DNA of 64,000 nucleotides from Chryseobacterium sp. (GTDB lineage: Bacteria > Bacteroidota > Bacteroidia > Flavobacteriales > Weeksellaceae), in contig JAITUA010000005.1 in assembly GCA_031286615.1 (NCBI GenBank), positions 1 to 64,000 on the forward strand. The letters are read 5' to 3'. The notes under the pieces were generated by a model that worked only from the letters and a program-made list of their open reading frames with translations, did not search any database and was not told the DNA's origin. Position 1 is the first letter of the stretch; each line of letters starts with the position of its first letter. Below are positions 51,301 through 59,121 of this stretch, piece after piece. The position numbers and the translations under genes are program-made.

Positions 51301-51918
51301 ATGAAAAAAGTACTAATCATCAACGGAGGACAGAATTTCGGACATTCCGGAGGAAAATATAATCAGACTATTGCAGAAAATACATTGGCAGCTCTTAAAG
51401 AATTTGATAATGTAGAAGTGAAGATCACTAATGTAAGTGAAAATTATGATAAACATGAAGAAGTGCAAAAGTTTGTCTGGGCAGATTACATTATTTACCA
51501 TACTCCGATCTGGTGGTTCCAGCTTCCGAACGGATTGAAAAAATATATTGATGAAGTTTTCACAGCAGGTCATGCAAAAGGAATTTATATGAGTGACGGA
51601 AGAAAGGCTGAGAATCCTGAAATCAATTACGGTACGGGAGGAATGCTTGGCGGAAGAAAATATATGCTGACGACAAGCTGGAATGCTCCTGCAACAGCTT
51701 TCACACTTCCCGGAGAATTCTTCAGTGAAAGAAGTGTAGATGATGGACCATTATTTGGTTTCCATAGAATGAATGCCTTTGTCTCACTAGAGAAAATGGA
51801 AAGTTTCCACTTCCACGATGTGGAGAAAAATGCTAATGTAGAGCGTGATATGAAACTTTACAGAGAACATGTAAGAAACGTTTTTGAAAAAGAATTAAAA
51901 CCAGAATTAGTATCATGA
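51301..51918 (+). CDS. mdaB: NAD(P)H-dependent quinone/flavin oxidoreductase, MdaB-like
   Basis: The 205-residue flavodoxin-like protein starts KKVLIINGGQNFGHSGGKYN and contains YIIYHTPIWWFQLPNGLKKYIDEVFTAGHAKGIY and GTGGMLGGRKYMLTTSWNAP, typical of the MdaB group of NADPH quinone reductases. It binds FAD and reduces quinones in two-electron steps, which limits oxidative stress. It overlaps the next gene by 4 nt and begins an operon of small redox enzymes. Confidence 0.88.
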   Translation: MKKVLIINGGQNFGHSGGKYNQTIAENTLAALKEFDNVEVKITNVSENYDKHEEVQKFVWADYIIYHTPIWWFQLPNGLKKYIDEVFTAGHAKGIYMSDGRKAENPEINYGTGGMLGGRKYMLTTSWNAPATAFTLPGEFFSERSVDDGPLFGFHRMNAFVSLEKMESFHFHDVEKNANVERDMKLYREHVRNVFEKELKPELVS

Positions 51919-52799
51919 AAAAAATACTGATCACAGGTATTACCGGCTATATAGGAGGTAGTATCGCTAAAAAACTGCTTGACAGAAATTATGAAGTAAC
52001 CGGGTTAGTTCGTAACGAAACTCACGTACAGGAACTGGAATCATTGGGCATCAAAACTATTATTGGGAATATTCACAATGAAGATTTAATCAAAACAGCT
52101 GTTGATGGCGTTGATGCAGTCATTCATAATGCTGATTCTGCGGATGATGCTTATGCTGTGGATAATTTTATCAAAGCAATGGAAGGAAGTCATAAGACAT
52201 TCATATTCACTTCCGGATCTGCTATTTTCGGAGGTAAAGAAAATGGTAAAAGAAGTGATTTTGTATATACTGAAGATTTTCCTCTGACTCCAAGACTGGA
52301 AATGGCATCAAGGGTTCTTATCAACAATTATGTTCTTCAGTCTGTTCAAAAGGGCATAAAAAGTATCGTTATTGTTCCTACCATGGTGTACGGAGAAGGT
52401 TTGGGAATAAAAAAAGACAGTATTCAAATTCCGGCATTGGTTAATTTTTCTCAGAAAAAAGGACACGGTGTTTATTTTGGAGAAGATGAAAATATATGGT
52501 CCACCTTACACATTGAAGATTTGGCAGAGCTGTATGTACTGGCCTTGGAAAAAGCAAAAGAAGGTTCTATCTATTACGCAGAAAACGGCGCTTCATCTTT
52601 AAGAAACATTGCAGAAATCATCAGCAAAAAATATAATCTGGAACCTGCCAAATCTTTAAGTATACAGGATGCCGTTGATAATTTCGGTCCTGCGGGAGGC
52701 TATTTCGGTTTTGCATCCAACAGTATATGCAGCGCAGACAAAGCCAGAGCAGAACTTGAATGGAAACCAATTTATAACTCAATCGAAAATTTTATTTAA
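51915..52799 (+). CDS. NAD(P)-dependent epimerase/dehydratase family (extended SDR) protein
   Basis: The 294-residue Rossmann-fold protein starts KKILITGITGYIGGSIAKKLL (TGxxGxxG) and has VDAVIHNADSADD and FIFTSGSAIFGG in the sequence order of extended SDRs. The usual YxxxK active site is not obvious (ASRVLINNYVLQ), so it may act like atypical SDRs such as NmrA or flavonol reductases. The start codon overlaps the mdaB stop (ATGA). Confidence 0.8.
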   Translation: MKKILITGITGYIGGSIAKKLLDRNYEVTGLVRNETHVQELESLGIKTIIGNIHNEDLIKTAVDGVDAVIHNADSADDAYAVDNFIKAMEGSHKTFIFTSGSAIFGGKENGKRSDFVYTEDFPLTPRLEMASRVLINNYVLQSVQKGIKSIVIVPTMVYGEGLGIKKDSIQIPALVNFSQKKGHGVYFGEDENIWSTLHIEDLAELYVLALEKAKEGSIYYAENGASSLRNIAEIISKKYNLEPAKSLSIQDAVDNFGPAGGYFGFASNSICSADKARAELEWKPIYNSIENFI

Positions 52800-52800
52800 T

Positions 52801-53088
52801 ATGAAAATTCATCTTACAGCAATTATAAAAGCCAAAGGAGAACATCAGGCAGAAGTATTGGAAGTTCTTCAGAATATGGTAAAAGAAACAAGAAAAGAAG
52901 AAGCATGTGAGCTTTACAGCCTTCATCAGGGAATTGAGGACAAAAATGAATTCGTTTTCTACGAAATCTGGAAAAGTAAAGTAGGATTGGATCAGCACAA
53001 CCAGCAGCCTTACATTCAGGCCTTCGGGGCTTTGGTGGATGAAAAGCTTCAGGAAAAACCACAGATTTATATCACCAATATCATTTAA
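52801..53088 (+). CDS. Antibiotic biosynthesis monooxygenase (YgiN-like) domain protein
   Basis: From the ATG at 52801 the protein has 95 residues: HLTAIIKAKGEHQAEVLEVLQNMVKETRKEEACELYSLHQGIEDKNEFVFYEIWKSKVGLDQHNQQPYIQAF. This is the single ferredoxin-like ABM fold. YgiN-type quinol monooxygenases partner with MdaB in E. coli, and here it lies in the same operon. The frame is open 44 codons upstream inside the SDR gene, which is not a credible start. Confidence 0.88.
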   Translation: MKIHLTAIIKAKGEHQAEVLEVLQNMVKETRKEEACELYSLHQGIEDKNEFVFYEIWKSKVGLDQHNQQPYIQAFGALVDEKLQEKPQIYITNII

Positions 53089-53090
53089 TC

Positions 53091-53843
53091 ATGAAAAAAT
53101 TAGCGTTTCTAATACTAGCCATCTTCACGATAGGATTCGTGCAGTCACAAACCAAAAAATCAAAAAATATGAAAAAGAAAATCTTATTCGTCGTAACCAG
53201 CCATGATAAAAAAGGAAGTACTGGTGAAGATACTGGATATTATTTGGGAGAAGTTTCCCATCCTTGGGAAGTTCTTCACAAAGCAGGATACGAAATTGAC
53301 TTTGTAAGCCCGAAAGGCGGAACTCCTCCAGTAGATGGTTTCGATTTGAAAGATCCGGTAAACAAAGAGTTTTGGGAAAACAAAGAATACAAGCACAAGA
53401 TTGATCATTCTATGACACCCTCACAAGTGAACCCGAAAGAATATTCAACCATCTTTTATGCAGGAGGACACGGAGCGATGTGGGATTTTGCAGACAATAA
53501 AGAACTTTCTGATATTGCCTCAAAAATTTATGAAAACGGAGGTATTGTAGCAGGTGTATGCCACGGACCGGCAGGATTGGTGAATATCAAGCTGAATAAC
53601 GGAAAATACCTTGTAGACGGAAAGAAAATCAATGCTTTTACCAATGAAGAGGAAGCTGAAGTAAAATTAACAGATGTTGTTCCTTTCTTATTAGAAAACA
53701 AACTGAAAGAAAGAGGAGCACAATTTGAAAAATCAGGGCTTTGGCAGAACCATGTAGTTGCAGATCAGAGAGTGATCACAGGACAGAACCCTCAATCTGC
53801 AAAGAGCGTTGGAGAAGCTATTTTAAAAGAATTAAATAAATAA
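53091..53843 (+). CDS. DJ-1/PfpI family protein (Hsp31-like), secreted form
   Basis: The 250-residue protein has an N-terminal signal peptide (AFLILAIFTIGFVQSQ) and a class I glutamine amidotransferase-like core: FVVTSHDKKGSTGEDTGYYLGEVSHPWEVL, FYAGGHGAMWDF, and the nucleophile Cys in GVCHGPAGL. The family has glyoxalase or chaperone activity. A second start at Met24 (MKKKILFVV) would make a cytosolic form. It follows the ABM gene by 2 nt and ends the redox operon. Confidence 0.85.
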   Translation: MKKLAFLILAIFTIGFVQSQTKKSKNMKKKILFVVTSHDKKGSTGEDTGYYLGEVSHPWEVLHKAGYEIDFVSPKGGTPPVDGFDLKDPVNKEFWENKEYKHKIDHSMTPSQVNPKEYSTIFYAGGHGAMWDFADNKELSDIASKIYENGGIVAGVCHGPAGLVNIKLNNGKYLVDGKKINAFTNEEEAEVKLTDVVPFLLENKLKERGAQFEKSGLWQNHVVADQRVITGQNPQSAKSVGEAILKELNK

Positions 53844-53858
53844 CAAATAATTTTTAAC

Positions 53859-53974
53859 CACAAAAGTCACAAAAGATTTTAAGTTCTTAAAAGTCTCACC
53901 ATTGAAATGACGAGAATTCCCCTCCTCTGGAGGGGTGGCGAAAATTCAAAGAATTTTTGACGGGGTGGTTTACC
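53859..53974. repeat. Dispersed intergenic repeat cluster
   Basis: Two recurring pieces lie here. AACCACAAAAGTCACAAAAG (53859-53878) resembles the terminal repeat of the element at 56223. CCCCTCCTCTGGAGGGG (53919-53935) is a perfect hairpin followed by an AAAATTC/GAATTTT hairpin and ACGGGGTGGTT. From memory the second piece is common in Flavobacteriia. Neither contains an open frame. Confidence 0.5.
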
Positions 53975-53997
53975 TATAACAATTTTAAACAAACAAA

Positions 53998-54981
53998 ATG
54001 GAATACAGAAAATTAGGAAATACAGATTTAGAATTATCAACAATCACACACGGAGCTTTTGCTATCGGAGGAAATATGTGGGGAGGTAATGAAAAGCAAG
54101 ACTCTATCAACTCTATTCATGCATCATTAGATCACGGAGTAACATCTATCGACACCGCACCTTTTTATGGTTTCGGATTGAGTGAAGAGATGATTGGTGA
54201 AGCTATCAAAGGAAAAGACCGTTCAAAAATCCAGCTTTTAACAAAATTCGGATTGGTATGGGACGGAAGCAATAACGGAAAAGGAGAATTTTTCTTTGAT
54301 GCAGAAGACGAAGGAAAGACTCTTCCCGTTTATAAATTGGCTTCCAAAGAAAACATTATCAAAGAAGTTGAAGAAAGCTTACAAAGATTAGGGACAGATT
54401 ATATCGACCTTTTACAACTTCACTGGCCAGACAGCACCACTCCTATCTGTGAGACTATGGAAGCTATGGAACTATTGATTCAACAGGGAAAAATCCGTGC
54501 TGCAGGGGTAAGTAACTATAGCGTAGCTCAAATGGAAGAAGCGAACAGAACTTTAACACTTGCCAGCAATCAGGTTTCTTACAGTATGCTGAACCGTGCC
54601 ATTGAAAACGATCTTGTTCCTTATTCTTTGGAAAACAATTCAGGAATTATCGTATACAGCCCTATGGAAAGAGGTCTTTTAACCGGTAAATATTTCAAAG
54701 AAACCCAATTGAAAGATAACGACCACAGAAATGGATATTTCTCGCAGTTTGATTTGAATAAAGTAAAAACTTTCTTAGAAAAAATTGAACCTATTGCACA
54801 GGAAAAAGGAGCCAGCCTTTCTCAACTGGTATTAAGATGGACTACATTACAGCCGGCAATTACAGTAGTATTGGCAGGAGCAAGAAATGCACAACAAGCC
54901 ATCGAAAATGCAAAAGCGATGTCTATTGACCTTTCTCAGGAAGAATTGAATTTCATCAATTCAGCTTTAAGCGAAATTTAA
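53998..54981 (+). CDS. Aldo/keto reductase
   Basis: The 327-residue AKR (MEYRKLGNTDLELSTITHGAFAIGG) has the catalytic residues in SIDTAPFYGFGLSE (Asp, Tyr), LLTKFGLVW (Lys) and LLQLHWPD (His), and the cofactor motif AAGVSNYSVAQMEEA. It belongs to the general-stress/YajO-like group rather than the diketogluconate group at 47269. It is preceded by a dispersed repeat and is probably a separate transcript from the redox operon. Confidence 0.9.
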   Translation: MEYRKLGNTDLELSTITHGAFAIGGNMWGGNEKQDSINSIHASLDHGVTSIDTAPFYGFGLSEEMIGEAIKGKDRSKIQLLTKFGLVWDGSNNGKGEFFFDAEDEGKTLPVYKLASKENIIKEVEESLQRLGTDYIDLLQLHWPDSTTPICETMEAMELLIQQGKIRAAGVSNYSVAQMEEANRTLTLASNQVSYSMLNRAIENDLVPYSLENNSGIIVYSPMERGLLTGKYFKETQLKDNDHRNGYFSQFDLNKVKTFLEKIEPIAQEKGASLSQLVLRWTTLQPAITVVLAGARNAQQAIENAKAMSIDLSQEELNFINSALSEI

Positions 54982-54988
54982 TATAAAA

Positions 54989-55023
54989 GCTGGAAGAAAG
55001 AGGCTGGAAGATGGAAGTTATTG
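54989..55023. repeat. 7-bp periodic array of GCTGGAA units
   Basis: Five consecutive heptamers: GCTGGAA, GAAAGAG, GCTGGAA, GATGGAA, GTTATTG, just after the aldo/keto reductase stop. Confidence 0.6.
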
Positions 55024-55065
55024 ATGTCGGATAATCAATAGATTAGTTTATAATTTAACTTCAAA

Positions 55066-55091
55066 TGTCATTCCGACGAAGGAGGAATCTC
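55066..55091. repeat. Short dispersed repeat TCATTCCGACGAAGGAGGAA
   Basis: The sequence from TGTCATTCCGACG to GGAATCTC is one that I recall as common between genes in Flavobacteriia. It contains ATTCC and GGAAT arms that can form a hairpin. Confidence 0.4.
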
Positions 55092-55203
55092 TTATTACAT
55101 GCAGAATAGTGCAATAGAAACCTGCTAATTATCAACACACTAATAGAACTTCCCCCTTCCCTCTCCCAGCTTTCCCTCCCTTAACCCTCAAACATCATAG
55201 AAA

Positions 55204-56172
55204 ATGAAAAATAATCTGATTAAAATATTCGGGTTAGCAACGCTATTGGCTATTAACAGCATTACATTAAAAGCTCAAACCCTTGTTAATCCCGAAGACA
55301 AATCATGGTATCCTTCTGCTTACGGAGCAAAGGATGAAATCGGGGCCGCCAATTTATTGACTCCTGAAGTAGTAAAACAAGCACTGGGACTCGTGAAACA
55401 AGGTAAAACGTTAGCTCTTGCCGTTCCTATTGATAAAAACCTTCCGGCTTTCAGACACAGAAGCTTTAATTTATACAATATTCAACCCGGAGAACAGGGA
55501 GGAAAAAGCATAGGACCCAATAAATTTACGTTCAATGATGAACTGGTAAACGGATGGACCGGAGTGGGAACACAGCTTAACGGTATCGGACACATTGGTA
55601 TTGATAATACTTACTACAACGGAAATAAAGCGACAGATTTTGTAACGGTAGAAGGTGTTAAAAAACTAGGTGTGGAAAAAGTACCTCCTTTTGTAACCCG
55701 AGGTGTAGTTCTTGACATGACCGCTCATTATGGTAAATCAATTGTACCCGGCGGAACAGAATTTACTGTAGAAGATATCAAATCTGTTTTAAAGAAACAG
55801 GGACTTACCCTAAGAAAAGGAGATATCATTCTCTTCAATACCGGATGGCTGGAATTGGCAGGTAAAGACAACAAACAATTCCTGGAAACAGAACCGGGAA
55901 TCGGAATGGATGCTGCAAAATGGCTGGCCGATCAGGGAATCGTGGCTTTTGGCGGTGACACCTGGGCTTCTGAAGTCTACCCTAATCCAAAAAGTAAAGA
56001 AGAGTTCCCCATCAACCAGTTTATGCTGGCTAAAAAAGGAATTTATAACCTGGAACTGATTGACAGCCGCCCTTTGGTTAAACAAAAAGTGTGGGAATTC
56101 TTATTCGTTCTGGGACAGCCTTTATATGTAGGATCTACTCAGGTGAATGTGAATCCTGTCGCTATTTATTAA
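55204..56172 (+). CDS. Secreted cyclase family (kynurenine formamidase-like) protein
   Basis: The 322-residue protein has a signal peptide (LATLLAINSITLKAQ). The mature part fits the cyclase family: EIGAANLLTPEVVKQA, GWTGVGTQLNGIGHIG, VLDMTAHYG, GDIILFNTGW. The metal-binding HxGTHxDxPxH motif is degenerate (GTQLNGIGHI), as in the large cyclase subgroup. It probably hydrolyses an amide or lactone in the periplasm; the substrate is unknown. Confidence 0.8.
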   Translation: MKNNLIKIFGLATLLAINSITLKAQTLVNPEDKSWYPSAYGAKDEIGAANLLTPEVVKQALGLVKQGKTLALAVPIDKNLPAFRHRSFNLYNIQPGEQGGKSIGPNKFTFNDELVNGWTGVGTQLNGIGHIGIDNTYYNGNKATDFVTVEGVKKLGVEKVPPFVTRGVVLDMTAHYGKSIVPGGTEFTVEDIKSVLKKQGLTLRKGDIILFNTGWLELAGKDNKQFLETEPGIGMDAAKWLADQGIVAFGGDTWASEVYPNPKSKEEFPINQFMLAKKGIYNLELIDSRPLVKQKVWEFLFVLGQPLYVGSTQVNVNPVAIY

Positions 56173-56222
56173 ATTAAATGCTTACAGTATAAACTTGTTT
56201 AAACTTTTATATTCATTATTTT

Positions 56223-56404
56223 AACCACAAAAGGCACAAAAGTTTTTAAACACTAAACTTTTTTCAGAACCGGGTCTTATGCGTAATAAGTACACCTAAG
56301 TTTTGTGAAAATCTTTGATTTTCATCTTGTGTGAACTTTTCTGCGGTCTCATTTTAAACTTACTTAAGTGTATTAAAATGAAACCTTTTGTGCCTTTTGT
56401 GGTT
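56223..56404. mobile_element. MITE-like element with 20-bp terminal inverted repeats
   Basis: The ends are AACCACAAAAGGCACAAAAG (56223-56242) and its exact reverse complement (56385-56404), 182 bp overall. The centre has a GAAAATC-TTT-GATTTTC hairpin near 56312. No open frame is present. The same core hairpin, in the opposite orientation, occurs in the element at 62173. It occupies much of the 478-bp gap after the cyclase gene. Confidence 0.6.
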
Positions 56405-56542
56405 GGGTAAAATTCAAACAACTTTTATATCCAAGAAACGGAGAGACAATGTAATTCCAGTTTAAAAAATAAAATGAACCAAAGAATTTATTTTTAGAAT
56501 TAATACCCGACCGTGTTACATTGTCACTTTGTATTTTACATT

Positions 56543-56576
56543 AAAACGGCCTTTCAAAAACTGAAAGGCCGTTTTT
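56543..56576 (+). terminator. Intrinsic terminator
   Basis: AAAACGGCCTTTCA pairs with TGAAAGGCCGTTTT, followed by T. It is far downstream of the cyclase gene, after the MITE-like element. Confidence 0.85.
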
Positions 56577-56610
56577 ATAAAAAGTAAACATCCGTAAGTT
56601 ATGCAGGTTT

Positions 56611-56645
56611 CATCAACTTCCATCTTCCAACACCCCGCTTCCTTA
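56611..56645. repeat. 7-bp periodic array of TTCCATC/TTCCAAC units
   Basis: CATCAAC, TTCCATC, TTCCAAC, ACCCCGC, TTCCTTA are consecutive heptamers next to the stop of the CMD gene. Confidence 0.65.
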
Positions 56646-56650
56646 CTTCA

Positions 56651-57094
56651 TTATTTTGCAATCGGAAGATGTGTGCTCACTGCAATTCTGTTCCATGCAT
56701 TGATCGTAATAATTGCCATAATGATCTGAGCGATCTGGTTATCATCAAAAAATGATTTTGCCTTTTGGAACGTTTCTTCAGTTAATCCGTTTTGGCTGAT
56801 CAGCGTAATTTCCTCTGTCATTGCCAAAAGTACCTGCTCTTCTTCCGTAAAGAATTCTTTTGCTTCTGTCCATCCGTTCAGAATGAAAATTCTCTGAGGT
56901 GTTTCTCCATATTTAATAGCATCTTTTGTGTGCATATCAAGGCAAAAAGCACATTTATTGATCTGTGAAGCTCTGATTTTAATTAATTCTTTCTGAATGT
57001 GAGTTAAAGAAGTTGTCTGTAAATATCCTTCTAATCCCATCATTGCTTTGTAAGCTGCTGAATCTACTGTTGCAATATTTAATCTTGCGCTCAT
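56651..57094 (-). CDS. Carboxymuconolactone decarboxylase (AhpD-like) family protein
   Basis: From the ATG at 57094 (MSARLNIATVDSAAYKAMMGLEGYLQ) the protein has 147 residues with the AhpD redox motif KCAFCLDMHTKDA (CxxCxxxH). It probably acts as an alkylhydroperoxidase or thiol-disulphide reductant. The frame runs a further 30 codons upstream into DoxX, which is not credible. It ends the Crp-DoxX-CMD operon (8-nt gap to the DoxX gene). Confidence 0.88.
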   Translation of the reverse strand: MSARLNIATVDSAAYKAMMGLEGYLQTTSLTHIQKELIKIRASQINKCAFCLDMHTKDAIKYGETPQRIFILNGWTEAKEFFTEEEQVLLAMTEEITLISQNGLTEETFQKAKSFFDDNQIAQIIMAIITINAWNRIAVSTHLPIAK

Positions 57095-57102
57095 AATATG
57101 TA

Positions 57103-57534
57103 TTATTTTTTGGTTAATTGATCGATACTTAAAGAATATTGCTGCTGAACCGCCAATAAGAGAGCTGCCGCACTTCCTACCCATACAGAATAGTTGAGTG
57201 GAGCTTTAGGTCCTGAAGCAATGGTCATAGATATGGCAAAAATCAACAGCAGAATACTGCTTCCATAGGCTGCAGTTTTGGTTTTAAACCCCGCAATCAA
57301 CATCAATGGAAAAAGGATCTCGAAGAAAGTAGCGGCATACGCTGAGAATGTACTCATGGTTTCCGGTAGAAAAAATGTCAGCTGTCTTGTATATTCTTTA
57401 AAACTCTCCATGTTTCCCCATGCTGAATTTTCTTTGCTCCAAAATCCAAATCGGTCTGCCACAGCAGAAAGCATTGTTACAGCAAGAGCAATTCTTAAAA
57501 ATAGCTGCGGAAATTGATTTTTGATATCTGTCAT
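57103..57534 (-). CDS. DoxX-like membrane protein
   Basis: From the ATG at 57534 (MTDIKNQFPQLFLRIALAVTML) the protein has 143 residues with four hydrophobic helices, including FLPETMSTFSAYAATFFEILFPLMLIAGF and AYGSSILLLIFAISMTIASG. This matches DoxX-type quinone-linked membrane proteins. An alternative start at 57555 adds seven residues. Its pairing with an AhpD-like protein recalls other oxidative stress operons that combine a DoxX family protein with a peroxidase partner. Confidence 0.82.
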   Translation of the reverse strand: MTDIKNQFPQLFLRIALAVTMLSAVADRFGFWSKENSAWGNMESFKEYTRQLTFFLPETMSTFSAYAATFFEILFPLMLIAGFKTKTAAYGSSILLLIFAISMTIASGPKAPLNYSVWVGSAAALLLAVQQQYSLSIDQLTKK

Positions 57535-57597
57535 TGTATTGGCTTTTAATAACATGACAAATTTCCGGTTTCTTATCCGTAAAAATCTTAAACTGGT

Positions 57598-58170
57598 TTA
57601 AGATCGTAACTTCGCCCTGATTTCACTTAAATATTCCGGAGTAAATCCTAAAAAGGAAGCAATTAAATATTGAGGAATTCTCTGTATAAACCAAGGATAC
57701 AACGTACTGAAATGCACATAATATTCTTCTTTGGTCATCTCATAAATATAACGGATTCTTTTCTCAGCCGCTGCATAAGCCGTTTGGTAGACCATTCTGA
57801 AATAACGTTCCATAACGGGATGCTTTTCCAGTAAAAGTTCCTGAGACTGAAAATCAATAGCTAGAATTTTGGAATTCTCTACAGACTGAATATTAAAACT
57901 TGATTTCTCTTGTTTTTCAAAAGCAAAAGTATCAGACATCCACCAGTTTTCTATAGCAAATTCAGTGGTCTGTTCCACTCCTTTTTCGTTCACAAAAAAC
58001 TTTCTCAGACACCCCTCCAATACGAAATATTTAAATTTACAGATATCACCTTCAAGCATCAGGTTTTCTTTCTTTTTTACTTTTAAGATCTGAAAAAAAG
58101 AAATGATAGAAGCAAATTCCTCCTCAGTGACCGTAATGAATTTATCTAAATGTGCCTTGAAAGTTTCCAT
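57598..58170 (-). CDS. Crp/Fnr family transcriptional regulator
   Basis: The 190-residue protein has a cyclic-nucleotide-binding-like beta roll (KKENLMLEGDICKFKYFVLEGCLRKFFVNEKGVEQTTEFA) and a C-terminal HTH (PQYLIASFLGFTPEYLSEIRAKL). The arginine contacts for cAMP are not obvious, so the ligand is unknown. It is the first gene of an operon with DoxX and CMD, 42 nt upstream, and probably controls it and the divergent DUF1304 gene. Confidence 0.85.
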   Translation of the reverse strand: METFKAHLDKFITVTEEEFASIISFFQILKVKKKENLMLEGDICKFKYFVLEGCLRKFFVNEKGVEQTTEFAIENWWMSDTFAFEKQEKSSFNIQSVENSKILAIDFQSQELLLEKHPVMERYFRMVYQTAYAAAEKRIRYIYEMTKEEYYVHFSTLYPWFIQRIPQYLIASFLGFTPEYLSEIRAKLRS

Positions 58171-58236
58171 TATAATATTTAGTAATCAAACTTAACTTTA
58201 TTTTTTTAGTTTTACAATTCCAAAAAACAATAAATC

Positions 58237-58602
58237 ATGGACATCGTTGCAAAAATTTTGATCGCCCTAGTCGCAATAGAACATATCTACATTCTGTGGA
58301 TGGAAATGTTTGCCTGGGAAACAAAAGGAAAGGAAGTTTTTAAAGCTGCTCTGCCTGCAGAAATGTTTAAACCTACCAAAGGTCTTGCAGCCAATCAGGG
58401 ACTTTACAATGGTTTCCTTGCTGCCGGACTCATCTGGTCATTTTTGATTAAAGATCCGCAATGGCAGACCAATGTAGCTTTATTCTTTTTAGGATGTGTA
58501 GCCGTAGCCGGAATTTATGGAGCTATTTCTGCCACAAAAAAAATATTCTTTGTACAGGCACTGCCCGCCATACTGGCAATCATTGCAGTTTTACTGAAAT
58601 AG
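58237..58602 (+). CDS. DUF1304 membrane protein
   Basis: The 121-residue protein has four hydrophobic helices: VAKILIALVAIEHIYILWMEMFAW, LYNGFLAAGLIWSFL, VALFFLGCVAVAGIYGAI, and VQALPAILAIIAVLL. EHIYILWMEMF and the LAANQGLYNGFLA motif mark DUF1304. Function unknown. It diverges from the Crp gene across a 66-bp promoter gap. Confidence 0.85.
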   Translation: MDIVAKILIALVAIEHIYILWMEMFAWETKGKEVFKAALPAEMFKPTKGLAANQGLYNGFLAAGLIWSFLIKDPQWQTNVALFFLGCVAVAGIYGAISATKKIFFVQALPAILAIIAVLLK

Positions 58603-58742
58603 TTTACCAGGTCATACCTGTAATGTCAATCTTCTCTTAGATTTTAGTATTAAGAGAAAAAATTCCCATGAAATTTCAATCCAAAAACACTATTGAAAAT
58701 CAACATATTACAGCCACAAAAATCCATTTAATATAAAATTCG

Positions 58743-58750
58743 TAAATTTG
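58743..58750 (+). promoter_or_regulatory. -7 box TAAATTTG of the proVWX leader
   Basis: TAAATTTG matches the Bacteroidota -7 box. Transcription from here would give a leader of about 365 nt before the ABC transporter ATPase. No -33 TTTG is evident. Confidence 0.55.
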
Positions 58751-58765
58751 CACCGTCATAAAAAA

Positions 58766-58864
58766 ATGATACACAGTTTTTTTATGCTGGCCTGCATTTT
58801 GATGCAAAGTAGGCGTTCAAGTTGTTCAGTACACATATCTGTAATTACCTCATCAGTAATTTAA
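58766..58864 (+). CDS. Candidate 32-residue leader peptide
   Basis: ATG at 58766 opens a 32-codon frame ending TAA at 58864, starting about 15 nt after the -7 box. The peptide begins MIHSFFMLACILMQ and continues SRRSSCSVHISVITSSVI. It is serine-rich (8 of 32) with two cysteines. A TGCAT-TTTG-ATGCA hairpin lies within the frame at 58793-58806. A terminator follows, so the frame looks like a leader peptide of an attenuator, or a small free-standing gene. No known family recognised. An internal ATG at 58784 is an alternative start. Confidence 0.5.
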   Translation: MIHSFFMLACILMQSRRSSCSVHISVITSSVI

Positions 58865-58874
58865 TTGTAGAATC

Positions 58875-58923
58875 TATGTAAAAGATTAATTTCTTTTTAC
58901 ATAATACACTCTTTTTCTAGAGT
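58875..58923 (+). promoter_or_regulatory. Leader hairpins between the small ORF and the attenuator
   Basis: TGTAAAAG pairs with CTTTTTACA near 58875-58900, and ACTCT with AGAGT near 58908-58923. They may be alternative folds competing with the downstream terminator, but I see no clear anti-terminator sequence by eye. Confidence 0.4.
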
Positions 58924-58950
58924 ATAATCTATTGAAATATTTAAAATAAA

Positions 58951-58986
58951 CATAAGGCCTCATGGTTCTTATGCATTATTTTTTTT
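58951..58986 (+). terminator. Intrinsic terminator inside the proVWX leader (attenuator candidate)
   Basis: CATAAGGCC (58951-58959) pairs with GGTTCTTATG (58964-58973, one bulged T, one G-T pair), followed by a run of eight T within TTATTTTTTTTG. It lies 136 nt before the ABC transporter start. A second hairpin, AAGCTTTTA with TAAAAGCTT, follows at 58992-59013. Confidence 0.75.
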
Positions 58987-59121
58987 GTTAAAAGCTTTTA
59001 TCATTAAAAGCTTAGCAAATTATTTTATCCTAACCTCATCAGCAGAACAACTAAAGCTAAACGTATATAATGAATTGGTGTACAATTTTTTATATCATTT
59101 ATTAATTCAAAAATTCTGAAT

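Noticed and set aside
52669-52800. 44-codon extension of the YgiN-like gene
   Set aside because: It lies inside the coding region of the upstream SDR gene in another frame; the ATG at 52801 starts the conserved domain.
58743-58986. A known riboswitch (for example SAM type) in the proVWX leader
   Set aside because: No conserved core of a known class could be found by eye; the open frame and terminator suggest another mechanism.
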